Shown: positions 44,925-53,547 of the stretch, piece after piece | Numbering within the stretch: the stretch's first letter is position 1 | Layout of the letters: each line of letters opens with the position of its first letter | NCBI RefSeq assembly: GCF_014643635.1 | Contig: NZ_BMJV01000008.1 | Span: forward strand, 62,001-126,000 | DNA length: 64,000 nt | Source: Salipiger pallidus | Lineage (GTDB): Bacteria > Pseudomonadota > Alphaproteobacteria > Rhodobacterales > Rhodobacteraceae | Direction: 5' to 3' | The notes under the pieces: model-generated | Database searches by the model: none | What the model was told of the DNA's origin: nothing | Seen by the model: only the letters and a program-made list of their open reading frames with translations | Program-made: the position numbers and the translations under genes

Positions 44925-45397
44925 AGGGCGCTCCGCAGATGGCGCAGCCGGTCGAGTGCGCCTTGCAGGATGAACGATGCGGCAACGTGGTCGATCAGCT
45001 CGGCACGCTTGGCGCGGCTGGTGTCCGCCTCGAGCAGAGCGCGTTCGGCAGCCACCGTGGACAGGCGTTCGTCCCAGTAGGTGATCGGGCTATCCCAGTG
45101 CTGGCGGAAGTTGCGGGCGAAGGCGCGGGTGGACTGGCAGCGCGGCCCTTCCGAGCCGTCCATGTTGCGTGGCAGGCCCAGAACGATGCCACCGATCTCA
45201 CGCGCCTTGAGGATCTCCGCGAGGCGGCGGGCGTCTTCGGTGAACTTCTTGCGCTTGATGGTTTCAAGCGGAGTGGCCACGGTGAGCAGCCGGTCGGAGA
45301 CCGCGACGCCGATGGTTTTCGTGCCGAGGTCGAGCCCGGCGATGGCGGTCATCGGGGTGAGCTCTGCGGCGAAGTCTTCGATCTGGTCGTGGATCAC
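44921..45397 (-). CDS. ruvX: RuvX / YqgF family Holliday junction resolvase-like protein
   Basis: A 158-residue RNase H-fold protein involved in rRNA maturation and proposed junction resolution. Acidic catalytic residues are seen in [52 protein letters not shown] and [15 protein letters not shown]. The start at 45397 adds about 15 residues before [10 protein letters not shown]; a start at 45352 (MTAIAG) is possible. It is cotranscribed with the DUF1289 gene. Confidence 0.92.
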   Translation of the reverse strand: MIHDQIEDFAAELTPMTAIAGLDLGTKTIGVAVSDRLLTVATPLETIKRKKFTEDARRLAEILKAREIGGIVLGLPRNMDGSEGPRCQSTRAFARNFRQHWDSPITYWDERLSTVAAERALLEADTSRAKRAELIDHVAASFILQGALDRLRHLRSAL

Positions 45398-45424
45398 GGG
45401 CGTGGTTCCTGGCGGAAAGGGGGA

Positions 45425-45487
45425 GGGGGCTCTGCCCCCGTCCGCGGGGCGCGGACTCCCCCGGGATATTTACGGGTCAAAGGAAAC
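45425..45487 (+). repeat. Dispersed intergenic repeat, family A, copy 2
   Basis: It shares GGGGGCTCTGCCCCCG, then CCCCCGGGATATTTA and GGTCAAAGGAA with the copy at 4393-4438; the middle spacer is longer here. It lies between the ccmI stop and the ruvX start. Confidence 0.7.
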
Positions 45488-45494
45488 GAGGGGG

Positions 45495-46727
45495 TCATCG
45501 CGTGACCCCGGCGGTTTCGGCGGCGGCGCGGATCGGGGCGAGGGCCTCGGGGCTGTCGGCAAAGATCTCCTGCGCCTCAGTCCAGATCTCGCGGGCGTGG
45601 TCGGTCTCATTCAGTACGCCCAGGGCCGAGATAAGCTGCGCCCATTCCTGCGGGGAGCCGCCATCGGTGGCAAGGCGCGCGCCGAGCCGGTCGACCATGC
45701 CGCGCACCATGTCGGCGCGGTCCTCGTCGCTGAGGTCTGCGGCGGCCTCCACGTCTTCGCGGCTTGGGCCGGCGAGGGCGGGTGCGGCGCCTTCGGGGAG
45801 CTGGTAGTCGTCGATACCGGCGGCGAAGGCGAGGTCGGGAATTTGTTCACGCACGGCGCCCACCCATGGATCGGTGGCGGCGCTGTCGCGCAGCAGCCGG
45901 TCCCAGATCCGGAAGGCGGCGTCTGGGCGGCCGGTCTGGGCCATCATCAGGCCGCCATAATAGCGCCCGACGCCGTTATCCTCGTCCCGGCGCATCACCT
46001 GCTCGAGGGCGCGTTCGGCCTCGGGGGAGACGTAGCCGCCGGCGGCGAGCACCATCATGTCCACGAGGTCGGCCCATTCGGTGGCGCTTGCCGCGTCGCC
46101 CTTGAGGTCCAGAAGCGCCGATTGTGCCTCGTAGGCGGCGCGGTAATTGCCCAAGGCTGCCTCGGACCGTGCCAGCAGCGCGTGGCCTTGGATGTCGTCG
46201 GGGCGGGTTTCCACGGCCGTGCGTAGGCGGGTCACCAGTTCCATGTAATCCTGCGGCAGCTCCGGTTGGGGCTGCTGCGGCACCTGGGCTTCGGCCTCGG
46301 CCTGGGCGGGACGATTCTGGCGGAAGGTCTCGGCGGCGGCAATGCGGTCCTTGAGGCCCAGATCGCCGTAGCCCGGCGCTCCAAGGGAGGTGTAAAGCCA
46401 CAGGCTGCCGCCGGTCAGAACGAGGGCAATGAGCGCTATCATGACCAGCGAGGGCGCGCCACGGGACGGGGTGTCGGCGGTCGTCTCGCCACGGGCATCG
46501 GCGGCGAGGATGCGGCGGGCGATCTCGGTGCGTAGGCGCTCGGCTTCCTCGGGGGCGATGGTGCCGCGCGCGGCGTCGCGCTCAATCTCGCGCAGCTGGT
46601 CGCGGTAAACCTTCATGTCGAAGTCGCCGCTGGTGAGCGGGCCGCTGCGTCCGCGCAGGAGAGCGAGGCCAAGAAGGGCTGCCACGACAAGGGCTGCCGC
46701 CGCCGCGAGGATCCAGAACAGGGTCAT
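45495..46727 (-). CDS. ccmI: Cytochrome c biogenesis protein CcmI
   Basis: A 410-residue membrane protein that holds apocytochrome c for heme ligation. The N-terminal part has two membrane helices (about residues 3-24 and 94-113) flanking a cytoplasmic leucine-zipper-like loop (DFDMKVYRDQLREIERDAARGTI). The periplasmic C-terminal part contains TPR-like repeats (QGHALLARSEAALGNYRAAYEAQSALL). The length is normal for alphaproteobacterial CcmI. The other ccm genes are not adjacent. It is divergent from soxB. Confidence 0.93.
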   Translation of the reverse strand: MTLFWILAAAAALVVAALLGLALLRGRSGPLTSGDFDMKVYRDQLREIERDAARGTIAPEEAERLRTEIARRILAADARGETTADTPSRGAPSLVMIALIALVLTGGSLWLYTSLGAPGYGDLGLKDRIAAAETFRQNRPAQAEAEAQVPQQPQPELPQDYMELVTRLRTAVETRPDDIQGHALLARSEAALGNYRAAYEAQSALLDLKGDAASATEWADLVDMMVLAAGGYVSPEAERALEQVMRRDEDNGVGRYYGGLMMAQTGRPDAAFRIWDRLLRDSAATDPWVGAVREQIPDLAFAAGIDDYQLPEGAAPALAGPSREDVEAAADLSDEDRADMVRGMVDRLGARLATDGGSPQEWAQLISALGVLNETDHAREIWTEAQEIFADSPEALAPIRAAAETAGVTR

Positions 46728-46916
46728 GTTGTCTTCGGTCCACCTTCGCCAAACTCGGACCGGATGTATATGCGACGGCGCGGGGAAAAAACCCCAAACG
46801 GGCGCAAGCCATGCACAAGTCGCAAATGCCGAAGATTGATCCGGTTGCGATGATGTCTACATCTATGCTGAATTTGCTTCAGCAAGGGACAAGTCCCGTC
46901 CCGGATTCGAGGTCCG

Positions 46917-48161
46917 ATGACACGTTACTCCGCCTTCGCCGTCGCCAAAGAGGCGTTTCGCTATCACACCGGATGGGGGCGTGCCTGGGGCAGACCCGAG
47001 CCGAAGAAACGCTACGACGTGGTCATTGTCGGGGCCGGGGGGCATGGGCTCGCCACCGCCTACTACCTTGGCAAGAACTTCGGGATCCGCAACGTGGCAA
47101 TCATCGAGAAGGGCTGGCTTGGGGGTGGCAACACCGGCCGCAACACCACGATCATCCGCTCGAATTACCTGCAGGATCCGTCTGCGGCGCTTTATGAGAA
47201 GGCGCGGTCGCTCTATGAGGGGCTCAGCCAGGATCTGAACTACAACGTCATGTTCAGCCCGCGCGGCGTCATGATGCTGGCCCAGACCGAGCACGAGCTG
47301 CGGGGCTACCAGCGCACGGTACACGCCAACCGCCTGCAGGGCATCGATACCGAGATGATCTCGCCCCGCGAGGTCAAGCGGTTGTGCCCGATCATGAACA
47401 TCGACGGCCCCCGCTACCCGGTGCTGGGCGCGCTCTGGCAGGCACGGGCCGGCACCGCGCGTCACGATGCGGTGGCCTGGGGCTATGCGCGCGCCTGTTC
47501 GGACATGGGCATGGACATCATCCAGCAGTGCGAGGTGACCTCCGTGCAACGCGAGGGCGGGCGCGTGTCGGGCGTGTCCACCACCAAGGGAGACATCGCC
47601 TGCGACAAGCTGGGGATCGTCGTGGCCGGGCATTCCGGCGTCATGGCCGAGAAGGCTGGCTTCCGCCTTCCACTGGAATCCGTGTCGCTGCAGGCGCTGG
47701 TGTCCGAGCCGATCAAGCCCTGCATGGACGTCGTTGTCATGGCCAACACGGTGCATGGCTACATGAGCCAGTCCGACAAGGGCGAGATGGTGATCGGGGG
47801 CGGCACCGACGGCTATATCAACTATGCGCAGCGTGGCAGTTACCAGCATATCGAGGAAACCGTGCGGGCGCTGGTCGAGACCTTCCCGATGATCTCGCGG
47901 CTCAAGATGCTGCGGCAATGGGCGGGGATCGTGGACGTGACCGGGGACCGCTCGCCCATCCTGTCGAAAACGCCGCTCGAGGGCTGTTTCATCAACTGCG
48001 GCTGGGGCACCGGCGGGTTCAAGGCGATTCCGGGCTCGGGATGGGGCTTTGCCGAGCTGATGGCGACGGGGCAGTCCCCGCTGACTGCTGAATTCGGGCT
48101 GGACCGGTTCCGCGAGGGGCGCTTCATCGACGAGAGCGTCGCCGCTGGTGTGGCGCACTGA
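46917..48161 (+). CDS. soxB: Sarcosine oxidase subunit beta
   Basis: A 414-residue flavoprotein subunit of heterotetrameric sarcosine oxidase, which oxidatively demethylates sarcosine to glycine and methylene-THF. YDVVIVGAGGHGLATAYYLGK is the FAD site (about residues 34-54), with NTGRNTTIIRSNYLQDPSA and the covalent-flavin-type region in between, and CGWGTGGFKAIPGSGWGFAELMATG at the C terminus. Its last codons (Gly-Val-Ala-His-stop) are part of a 24-bp sequence tandemly present three times. soxD does not follow directly, as it normally does. Confidence 0.95.
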   Translation: MTRYSAFAVAKEAFRYHTGWGRAWGRPEPKKRYDVVIVGAGGHGLATAYYLGKNFGIRNVAIIEKGWLGGGNTGRNTTIIRSNYLQDPSAALYEKARSLYEGLSQDLNYNVMFSPRGVMMLAQTEHELRGYQRTVHANRLQGIDTEMISPREVKRLCPIMNIDGPRYPVLGALWQARAGTARHDAVAWGYARACSDMGMDIIQQCEVTSVQREGGRVSGVSTTKGDIACDKLGIVVAGHSGVMAEKAGFRLPLESVSLQALVSEPIKPCMDVVVMANTVHGYMSQSDKGEMVIGGGTDGYINYAQRGSYQHIEETVRALVETFPMISRLKMLRQWAGIVDVTGDRSPILSKTPLEGCFINCGWGTGGFKAIPGSGWGFAELMATGQSPLTAEFGLDRFREGRFIDESVAAGVAH

Positions 48162-48213
48162 TGAGCCGCTGGTGTGGCGCACTGATGAGCCGCTGGTGTG
48201 GCGCACTGATGAG
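48142..48213 (+). repeat. Three tandem 24-bp copies of the soxB 3' end
   Basis: The unit CCGCTGGTGTGGCG-CACTGATGAG is repeated exactly three times. The first copy contains the soxB stop (48159-48161). Since 24 bp is eight codons, each copy repeats the same stop in frame. Slippage or unequal exchange at the edge of inserted DNA is the likely cause. Confidence 0.95.
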
Positions 48214-48292
48214 CCGCGAAGCGTGCATGGTTCCACGCTCAGGCAGGCCCGGCATACGTCTGGGCCGGTCCTGCGCTGAGCTGGCCGGAGGC

Positions 48293-48715
48293 TTACTTCC
48301 CGACCATGCTGCGCCGCATTGGTGGCAGCATCGGAGCAGGGGAGGCCAGACCGATCATCCCCGCAAGCGCCCCATGGCCTTCGTTGAGGGCGGGATTCCA
48401 GCTGTCGATGAACTCGCGCGCGACCGTGACGCGATCCTCCTCCCTGGCGAGGGGCAGGCCGCCGATGGCATCGCAACCAAGGGCCTCGGCCCGGGTCAGC
48501 ATGCCGCCGGGGCCACGGTCGTCGTCGATGCAGCGGCCAAGGTCGTTGCTGTGCGCCACGTAGAGCACCTGGGCCTGCAGCGATCGGCCCTGCGGCATGC
48601 GCAGGAACAGGTAGACGGCGGGTGTGCCGGTGAAGTCCGTGTCGGTGGAAAACAGTTCCACGGGGTACGCGCGGCCCCGGTGGCTGGTCAGGGTAAGTGT
48701 CTGAAGTCTGCCCAT
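48293..48715 (-). CDS. Hypothetical small protein, possible GIY-YIG-like fold
   Basis: A 140-residue protein lying antisense inside the sarcosine oxidase locus. The pattern VYLFLRMPQG, VLYVAHSNDLGR and then ALGCDAIGGLPLAREEDR, AREFIDSWNPALNE resembles GIY-YIG-like small domains (VYL for GIY, YVA for YIG, a late Glu and a terminal Asn). The match is by eye and imperfect, so nuclease activity is not claimed. The start at the ATG at 48715 is preferred; upstream ATGs are possible. Confidence 0.65.
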   Translation of the reverse strand: MGRLQTLTLTSHRGRAYPVELFSTDTDFTGTPAVYLFLRMPQGRSLQAQVLYVAHSNDLGRCIDDDRGPGGMLTRAEALGCDAIGGLPLAREEDRVTVAREFIDSWNPALNEGHGALAGMIGLASPAPMLPPMRRSMVGK

Positions 48716-48951
48716 GATGCTACTCTTTTTATGTGCCTCTTGCCGAATGTAGAGGCCAACGATTCCAGACCGGTTTACGGGGCGGTCCCCGGCTCTGAAA
48801 AAACCGCCCCAGACGCGGTCTGCCGGATTTTTCCGCTCATCTTTTGGCGGAATGCTGCCAATCGGGCGGTTGTTGGAAAAATCCGGCGGAACGAGAGCGC
48901 ACGACCGAAGGTTGATCCCGCAGAAAACGCATCCTGTGAGGAGAAGCTCCA

Positions 48952-49341
48952 ATGTCCGATTACACCGACCGTTCGAACACCCACGTGCCGCCGCGCGATC
49001 CCGCACACGATCCGGCCCGCACCACCACGACGACCACGACCACCACGAAATCCGGCAACTCCGGCATCGCCTTCGTGGTCGGCATCCTCGTGGTCATCGT
49101 CGCCGTGCTGGGCTTTGTCATTTTCGGCGGTGATGGCGACAGCACCCCTGCCGCGACCACTGGTGGTGACACCAATGTCGTCGTCGAGGGCGACGAGGCA
49201 CCGGCAGCGGACAGCGGCGCAGCCATGGAAACCGCGCCCGCAGCCGAGGAAACCGCTCCGGCAACGGACGAGGCTGCCCCGGCGACTGATGATGCCGCCC
49301 CGGCTGACGACACCAACACCACGGCCCCTGCAGCCGACTGA
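48952..49341 (+). CDS. Single-pass membrane protein with low-complexity acidic tail
   Basis: A 129-residue protein. It has a short N-terminal segment with nine consecutive threonines (residues 24-32), one membrane helix (about 39-59, GIAFVVGILVVIVAVLGFVIF) and a roughly 70-residue tail of Ala, Pro, Asp, Glu and Thr (repeats of the type PAADEAAPATDDAAPADD), predicted to be disordered. GAGGAGAAGC precedes the ATG. It has no recognisable family. It lies between soxB and soxD, on the sox strand. Confidence 0.75.
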   Translation: MSDYTDRSNTHVPPRDPAHDPARTTTTTTTTTKSGNSGIAFVVGILVVIVAVLGFVIFGGDGDSTPAATTGGDTNVVVEGDEAPAADSGAAMETAPAAEETAPATDEAAPATDDAAPADDTNTTAPAAD

Positions 49342-49443
49342 TCGCGGTGTCCCGATCGATCTGTCCGCTTCGGCGGGCCTGCCCGGTCTTGCGTCCAGCG
49401 CGAGGCCGGGCAACTCTTGTCCGCAATCGAAGGAGATCGCCCA

Positions 49444-49755
49444 ATGCTGATCCTGCACTGCCCCTGCTGTGGCGAAGACGCCGCCGAGATCGACCTTGTG
49501 CCCGGAGGCGAGGCGCATCTGAAGCGTGAGGGGCCGGGCAGCAGCGACGAGGCGCTCGAGGATTACCTCTTTACCCGCGACAATCCCAAGGGCGTCGTGC
49601 TGGAGCGCTGGCGCCATGCCTATGGCTGCGGCAAGTGGTTCCTGGCCGCACGCAGCAGTGTGACCATGGAGGTCTACGGCACCTATGCCGCCCAGACCCA
49701 TGCGCCGCCGCAGGACCTGCAGGATCATATCGCGGAACGGACGGGCGAGGCATGA
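49444..49755 (+). CDS. soxD: Sarcosine oxidase subunit delta
   Basis: A 103-residue Zn-binding subunit of the heterotetramer. The N-terminal MLILHCPCCGEDAAEIDL gives the Cys ligands, and RDNPKGVVLERWRHAYGCGKWFLAARSSVT in the middle (in parts) is diagnostic, with the late Cys completing the site. GAAGGAG precedes the ATG. It is separated from soxB by about 1.3 kb of unrelated genes and followed by soxA after 67 bp. Confidence 0.95.
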   Translation: MLILHCPCCGEDAAEIDLVPGGEAHLKREGPGSSDEALEDYLFTRDNPKGVVLERWRHAYGCGKWFLAARSSVTMEVYGTYAAQTHAPPQDLQDHIAERTGEA

Positions 49756-49822
49756 GCCTTCGAACTTCGGAATCCTCCTTTGCCGGACGCGGGTTCGGCG
49801 CAACTGACAAGAGGTCCCAGCC

Positions 49823-52800
49823 ATGAGCACGAGACTCGCCAGGGGCGGCCGGTTCACTGACCGGAGCAAGCAGATCGGCTTTACCTTTAATGGGCGCCGC
49901 TTCACCGGTTACGAGGGCGACACGCTGGCCTCGGCACTGCTGGCCGCCGATCAGGTCCTGCTGGGCCGCAGCTACAAGTTCCACCGCCCGCGAGGCATCG
50001 TGGCCTCGGGCCCCGAAGAGCCCAACGCGCTGGTGCATCTGGGAGAGGGTGCGCGGTTCGAGCCGGACCAGCGCGCCACCACCACCGAACTTTTCGACGG
50101 GCTGGTGAGCAGCAGCCAGAACCACTGGCCAAGCCTCGAGTTCGACGTGGGCGAGATAAACGCGAAACTGGCGCGCTTCCTGCCTGCGGGCTTCTATTAC
50201 AAGACCTTCCTGTGGCCGCGCAGCTTCTGGAAACATCTTTACGAGCCGGTGATCCGGCAGGCGGCGGGCCTAGGGCAGGCACCGCATCCCGAGGCACGGG
50301 ACGCGGACCGTTACGAACATTACCACGCCCATGTCGACCTTCTGGTGGTCGGCGGCGGCGTCGCGGGCCTGCTGGCGGCGAAGACCGCCGCCGAGGCTGG
50401 CGCCGAGGTACTTCTGATCGAACAAACCGCCCACTGGGGCGGACGTGCACCGGTGGACGGTGGTACCATCGACGGCATGGAGCCGGGCGCTTGGGTCGAT
50501 GAGACCGTTGCCGCGCTGCAGGCCATGCCAAACGTGAAGATGCGCAGCCGCATGATGGGGGCAGGGGTCTATGACCACGGCTACGTCCTTGGCTACGAAC
50601 GCCTCACCGACCACAAGCCAGGCGCGGCAGGTCCACGCCACCGGCTGTGGCGCATCCGTGCGAAACAGGTCATCACCGCGACGGGGGCCATCGAGCGCCC
50701 GCTCAGCTTTGCCGGCAACGATGTGCCCGGTGTGATGCTGGCCTCGGCGGTGCGCGATTACGTGGTCAACTGGGGGGTGGCCCCCGGTGATCGCACGGTC
50801 GTGGTCACCAACAACGACGACGCCTATCGCACCGCGATCCTTCTCAAGCAGGCGGGCCTCGATGTGCCCGCGATCATCGACGCGCGGCCCATGGGCGGCG
50901 GAGCGCTGATGCAGGAGGCCCGCGATCTTGGCATCAAGGTCGAGCCGGGGCGCGGTATCTCGAAGGTGCTGGGCGGTCAGAGGGTCAGCGGCGTGGCGAT
51001 CTGCGATCAGACCGGATCGGGCGGCGAACTGGACACCATCGCCTGCGACGCGGTTGCCATGTCTGGCGGCTGGTCTCCGGTGGTACACCTCTTCTCCCAT
51101 TGCGGCGGCAAGCTCGAATGGGACGCGGAGGGGCATTTCTTCCGCCCCGACGCCTCGCGCGCGCCCACCGGCGCGGACGGGGCGCCTTTCGTCAGCGCCT
51201 GCGGGGCGGCGAACGGCTTCCTCAGCCTGCCCGAAACGCTGCACTGCGCCGCCAAGGCTGGTGCCGCCGTGGCGGGCAAGCTGGGCCATGAGGCGACCGC
51301 CACGACGCCCGAGGCCGTCGTTACCCCCGAGTCGCCTCTGGCCCCGGTCTGGCTGATGCCCCAAGGCGCGCGGGCGGACCTGAAGATGAAGGCCTTTCTC
51401 GATTACCAGAACGACGTGAAGGTGTCGGACGTGCAGCTGGCCGCGCGCGAAGGCTACGAGAGCGTTGAACATACCAAGCGCTATACCACCCTTGGCATGG
51501 CGTCGGATCAGGGCAAGCTGAGCAACATCAACGGCCTTGCGATCCTAGCGGATGCGCTGGGCACGCCGATCCCGCAGGTGGGCACCACCACCTTCCGGCC
51601 CCCGTATACGCCGATCAGCTTCGGCGCCATCGCGGGCGAGGCGCGGGGCGATATCTTCCAGCCGCTGCGCCGCACCCCCATGCAGGACTGGCACGAGGCC
51701 AACAATGCCGCTTGGGAGATTGTCGGCCAGTGGCGTCGCCCCTACTGCTACCCGCGCGGCGGTGAGACCCGCCACGACGCGGTGAATCGCGAGATCACCG
51801 CCACCCGAGAGAGCCTTGGTCTGCTCGATGCCTCGACACTGGGCAAGATCCTTGTCAAAGGGCCGGACGCGGGCAGGTTCCTCGACATGATGTACACCAA
51901 CATGATGTCGACGCTGCCGGTGGGCAAATGTCGCTATGGCCTCATGTGCAACGAGAACGGCTTCCTGATGGATGACGGCGTCGTCGTGCGCCTGTCCGAG
52001 GACAGCTGGCTGTGCCACACCACCTCTGGTGGGGCGGACCATGTGCACGCCCACATGGAAGACTGGCTGCAATGCGAATGGTGGGACTGGAAGGTCTACA
52101 CCGCCAACCTGACCGAGCAATATGCGCAAATCGCCGTGGTCGGGCCGAACGCCCGCAAGCTGCTGGAAAAGCTCGGTGGCATGGACGTCAGCCCCGAGGC
52201 GCTGCCCTTCATGGGGTGGGCCGACGGCTCGCTGGCGGATACGCCGGTACGGGTCTACCGCATCAGTTTCTCGGGCGAGCTCAGCTATGAGATCGCCATC
52301 CCTGCGAACCGGGGCCGTGCCTTCTGGGGCAAACTGCTCGAGGCGGGGGCCGAGTGGAACATAACCCCCTACGGCACCGAGGCGCTTCACGTCATGCGGG
52401 CGGAGAAGGGCTTCATCATGATCGGGGACGAATCCGACGGCACGGTGATCCCGCAGGATCTGGGGCTGAACTGGGCGATCTCGAAGAAGAAGGACGACTA
52501 CCTCGGCAAGCGGGCGCAGGAGCGGCACGACATGGCGCGCGGTGACCGCTGGAAGCTGGTGGGTCTGAAAACGCTCGACGGCTCGGTGCTGCCTGACGGC
52601 TGCTACGCGCCAGCCCCCGGCAAGAACGCCAACGGCCAGCGCAACACCCAAGGGCGCGTGACCTCGACCTACTGGTCGCCGACCCTCAAGAAGGGCATTG
52701 CCATGGGGCTGGTGCTGAATGGCCCCGACCGCATGGGCGAGGTTATTTCGTTCACCGCCGAGGATCAGGATGAAACCCGGGACGAGCTGACCACGGTCGA

Positions 52801-52858
52801 GGCACGCATCGTGAACCCGGTGTTCTTCGACCCGAAGGGAGAGAAACAGGATGTCTGA
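49823..52858 (+). CDS. soxA: Sarcosine oxidase subunit alpha
   Basis: A 1011-residue subunit. The N terminus is a ferredoxin-like domain without full cysteines (FTFNGRRFTGYEGDTLASAL); a Rossmann NAD/FAD region follows (LLVVGGGVAGLLAAKTAAEAG, about residues 172-192); and the C-terminal ~400 residues are a GcvT-like tetrahydrofolate-binding aminomethyltransferase domain (RYGLMCNENGFLMDDGVVVR, GTEALHVMRAEKGFIMIGDE). The length is normal. It overlaps soxG by 8 bp. The product methylene-THF is formed in this subunit. Confidence 0.96.
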   Translation: MSTRLARGGRFTDRSKQIGFTFNGRRFTGYEGDTLASALLAADQVLLGRSYKFHRPRGIVASGPEEPNALVHLGEGARFEPDQRATTTELFDGLVSSSQNHWPSLEFDVGEINAKLARFLPAGFYYKTFLWPRSFWKHLYEPVIRQAAGLGQAPHPEARDADRYEHYHAHVDLLVVGGGVAGLLAAKTAAEAGAEVLLIEQTAHWGGRAPVDGGTIDGMEPGAWVDETVAALQAMPNVKMRSRMMGAGVYDHGYVLGYERLTDHKPGAAGPRHRLWRIRAKQVITATGAIERPLSFAGNDVPGVMLASAVRDYVVNWGVAPGDRTVVVTNNDDAYRTAILLKQAGLDVPAIIDARPMGGGALMQEARDLGIKVEPGRGISKVLGGQRVSGVAICDQTGSGGELDTIACDAVAMSGGWSPVVHLFSHCGGKLEWDAEGHFFRPDASRAPTGADGAPFVSACGAANGFLSLPETLHCAAKAGAAVAGKLGHEATATTPEAVVTPESPLAPVWLMPQGARADLKMKAFLDYQNDVKVSDVQLAAREGYESVEHTKRYTTLGMASDQGKLSNINGLAILADALGTPIPQVGTTTFRPPYTPISFGAIAGEARGDIFQPLRRTPMQDWHEANNAAWEIVGQWRRPYCYPRGGETRHDAVNREITATRESLGLLDASTLGKILVKGPDAGRFLDMMYTNMMSTLPVGKCRYGLMCNENGFLMDDGVVVRLSEDSWLCHTTSGGADHVHAHMEDWLQCEWWDWKVYTANLTEQYAQIAVVGPNARKLLEKLGGMDVSPEALPFMGWADGSLADTPVRVYRISFSGELSYEIAIPANRGRAFWGKLLEAGAEWNITPYGTEALHVMRAEKGFIMIGDESDGTVIPQDLGLNWAISKKKDDYLGKRAQERHDMARGDRWKLVGLKTLDGSVLPDGCYAPAPGKNANGQRNTQGRVTSTYWSPTLKKGIAMGLVLNGPDRMGEVISFTAEDQDETRDELTTVEARIVNPVFFDPKGEKQDV

Positions 52859-53420
52859 CGTGATGGCCCCTAACGAAGGTGCCCGGTCCGAAGGGCTGAT
52901 CACCGTCGAAGCCCTGCCGCCGCAGGGCCAGATCACCCTGCGCTGCGAGATGTCCGAGGACTATCGCACCAAGCTGTCGGACGCACTTGGCATGGCCTTC
53001 CCCGACCAACGCGGGTCCGTAACGGACGGGGACAGGGCGCTGCTCTGGATGTCGCCGGACGAGCTTCTGCTGCTGGTGCCCTATGATGCCGTGGATGGCG
53101 TGATGGAGTCGCTGAACGCCGCCTTCGACGGCTGGTTCATAGCGATCACCAATCTGTCCGACGCCCGCGCGCAGTTCCGTGTCAGCGGGCCTCACTTGCG
53201 TGATATCCTTGCCAAGGTCACGCCCACGGACATGGCCCCGCGCGGTTTCCCGGTGGGCGATGTGCGCCGGTCGCGGCTGGCGCAGGTGGCAGCGGGCTAC
53301 TGGCTGCGGTCCGAAGACGAGGCGCAGGTGTTTGTCTTCCGCTCTGTCGGCGCTTACGCCTTCGAGGCGCTCAGCACGCTGGCGCAGCCGGGCGGAGAGG
53401 TGAATTTCCTGTCCGCCTGA
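52851..53420 (+). CDS. soxG: Sarcosine oxidase subunit gamma
   Basis: A 189-residue subunit of the sarcosine oxidase complex. Recognised by ITLRCEMSEDYRTKLSDALG, LLWMSPDELLLLVPYD, ITNLSDARAQFRVSGPHLRDILAK and the C-terminal FVFRSVGAYAFEALSTLA. It shares the GcvT C-terminal-like fold of YgfZ-type proteins. It is last of the locus, overlapping soxA. No folate genes (purU, folD) follow; sodB is next. Confidence 0.94.
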   Translation: MSDVMAPNEGARSEGLITVEALPPQGQITLRCEMSEDYRTKLSDALGMAFPDQRGSVTDGDRALLWMSPDELLLLVPYDAVDGVMESLNAAFDGWFIAITNLSDARAQFRVSGPHLRDILAKVTPTDMAPRGFPVGDVRRSRLAQVAAGYWLRSEDEAQVFVFRSVGAYAFEALSTLAQPGGEVNFLSA

Positions 53421-53483
53421 AGATGTTGCCCTATCTGTGGACGGAACATCCGATGGATGTGCACGTTTAAACTGTGACACTCC

Positions 53484-53512
53484 TTGACCTCGCGTTCAGC
53501 AGGAATAGGAAT
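53484..53512 (+). promoter_or_regulatory. Candidate sigma-70 promoter of sodB
   Basis: TTGACC (53484-53489) is followed after 16-17 bp by a poor -10 (TAGGAA / AGGAAT). It lies 36 bp before the sodB ATG, with a strong CGGAGG Shine-Dalgarno between. Confidence 0.35.
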
Positions 53513-53547
53513 GACTACAAATTCACTCAAGCCCGGAGGATATACCA

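Noticed and set aside
48142-48217. Possible CRISPR-like repeat array
   Set aside because: The three 24-bp units are directly adjacent with no spacers and contain the soxB stop codon; this is a tandem duplication.
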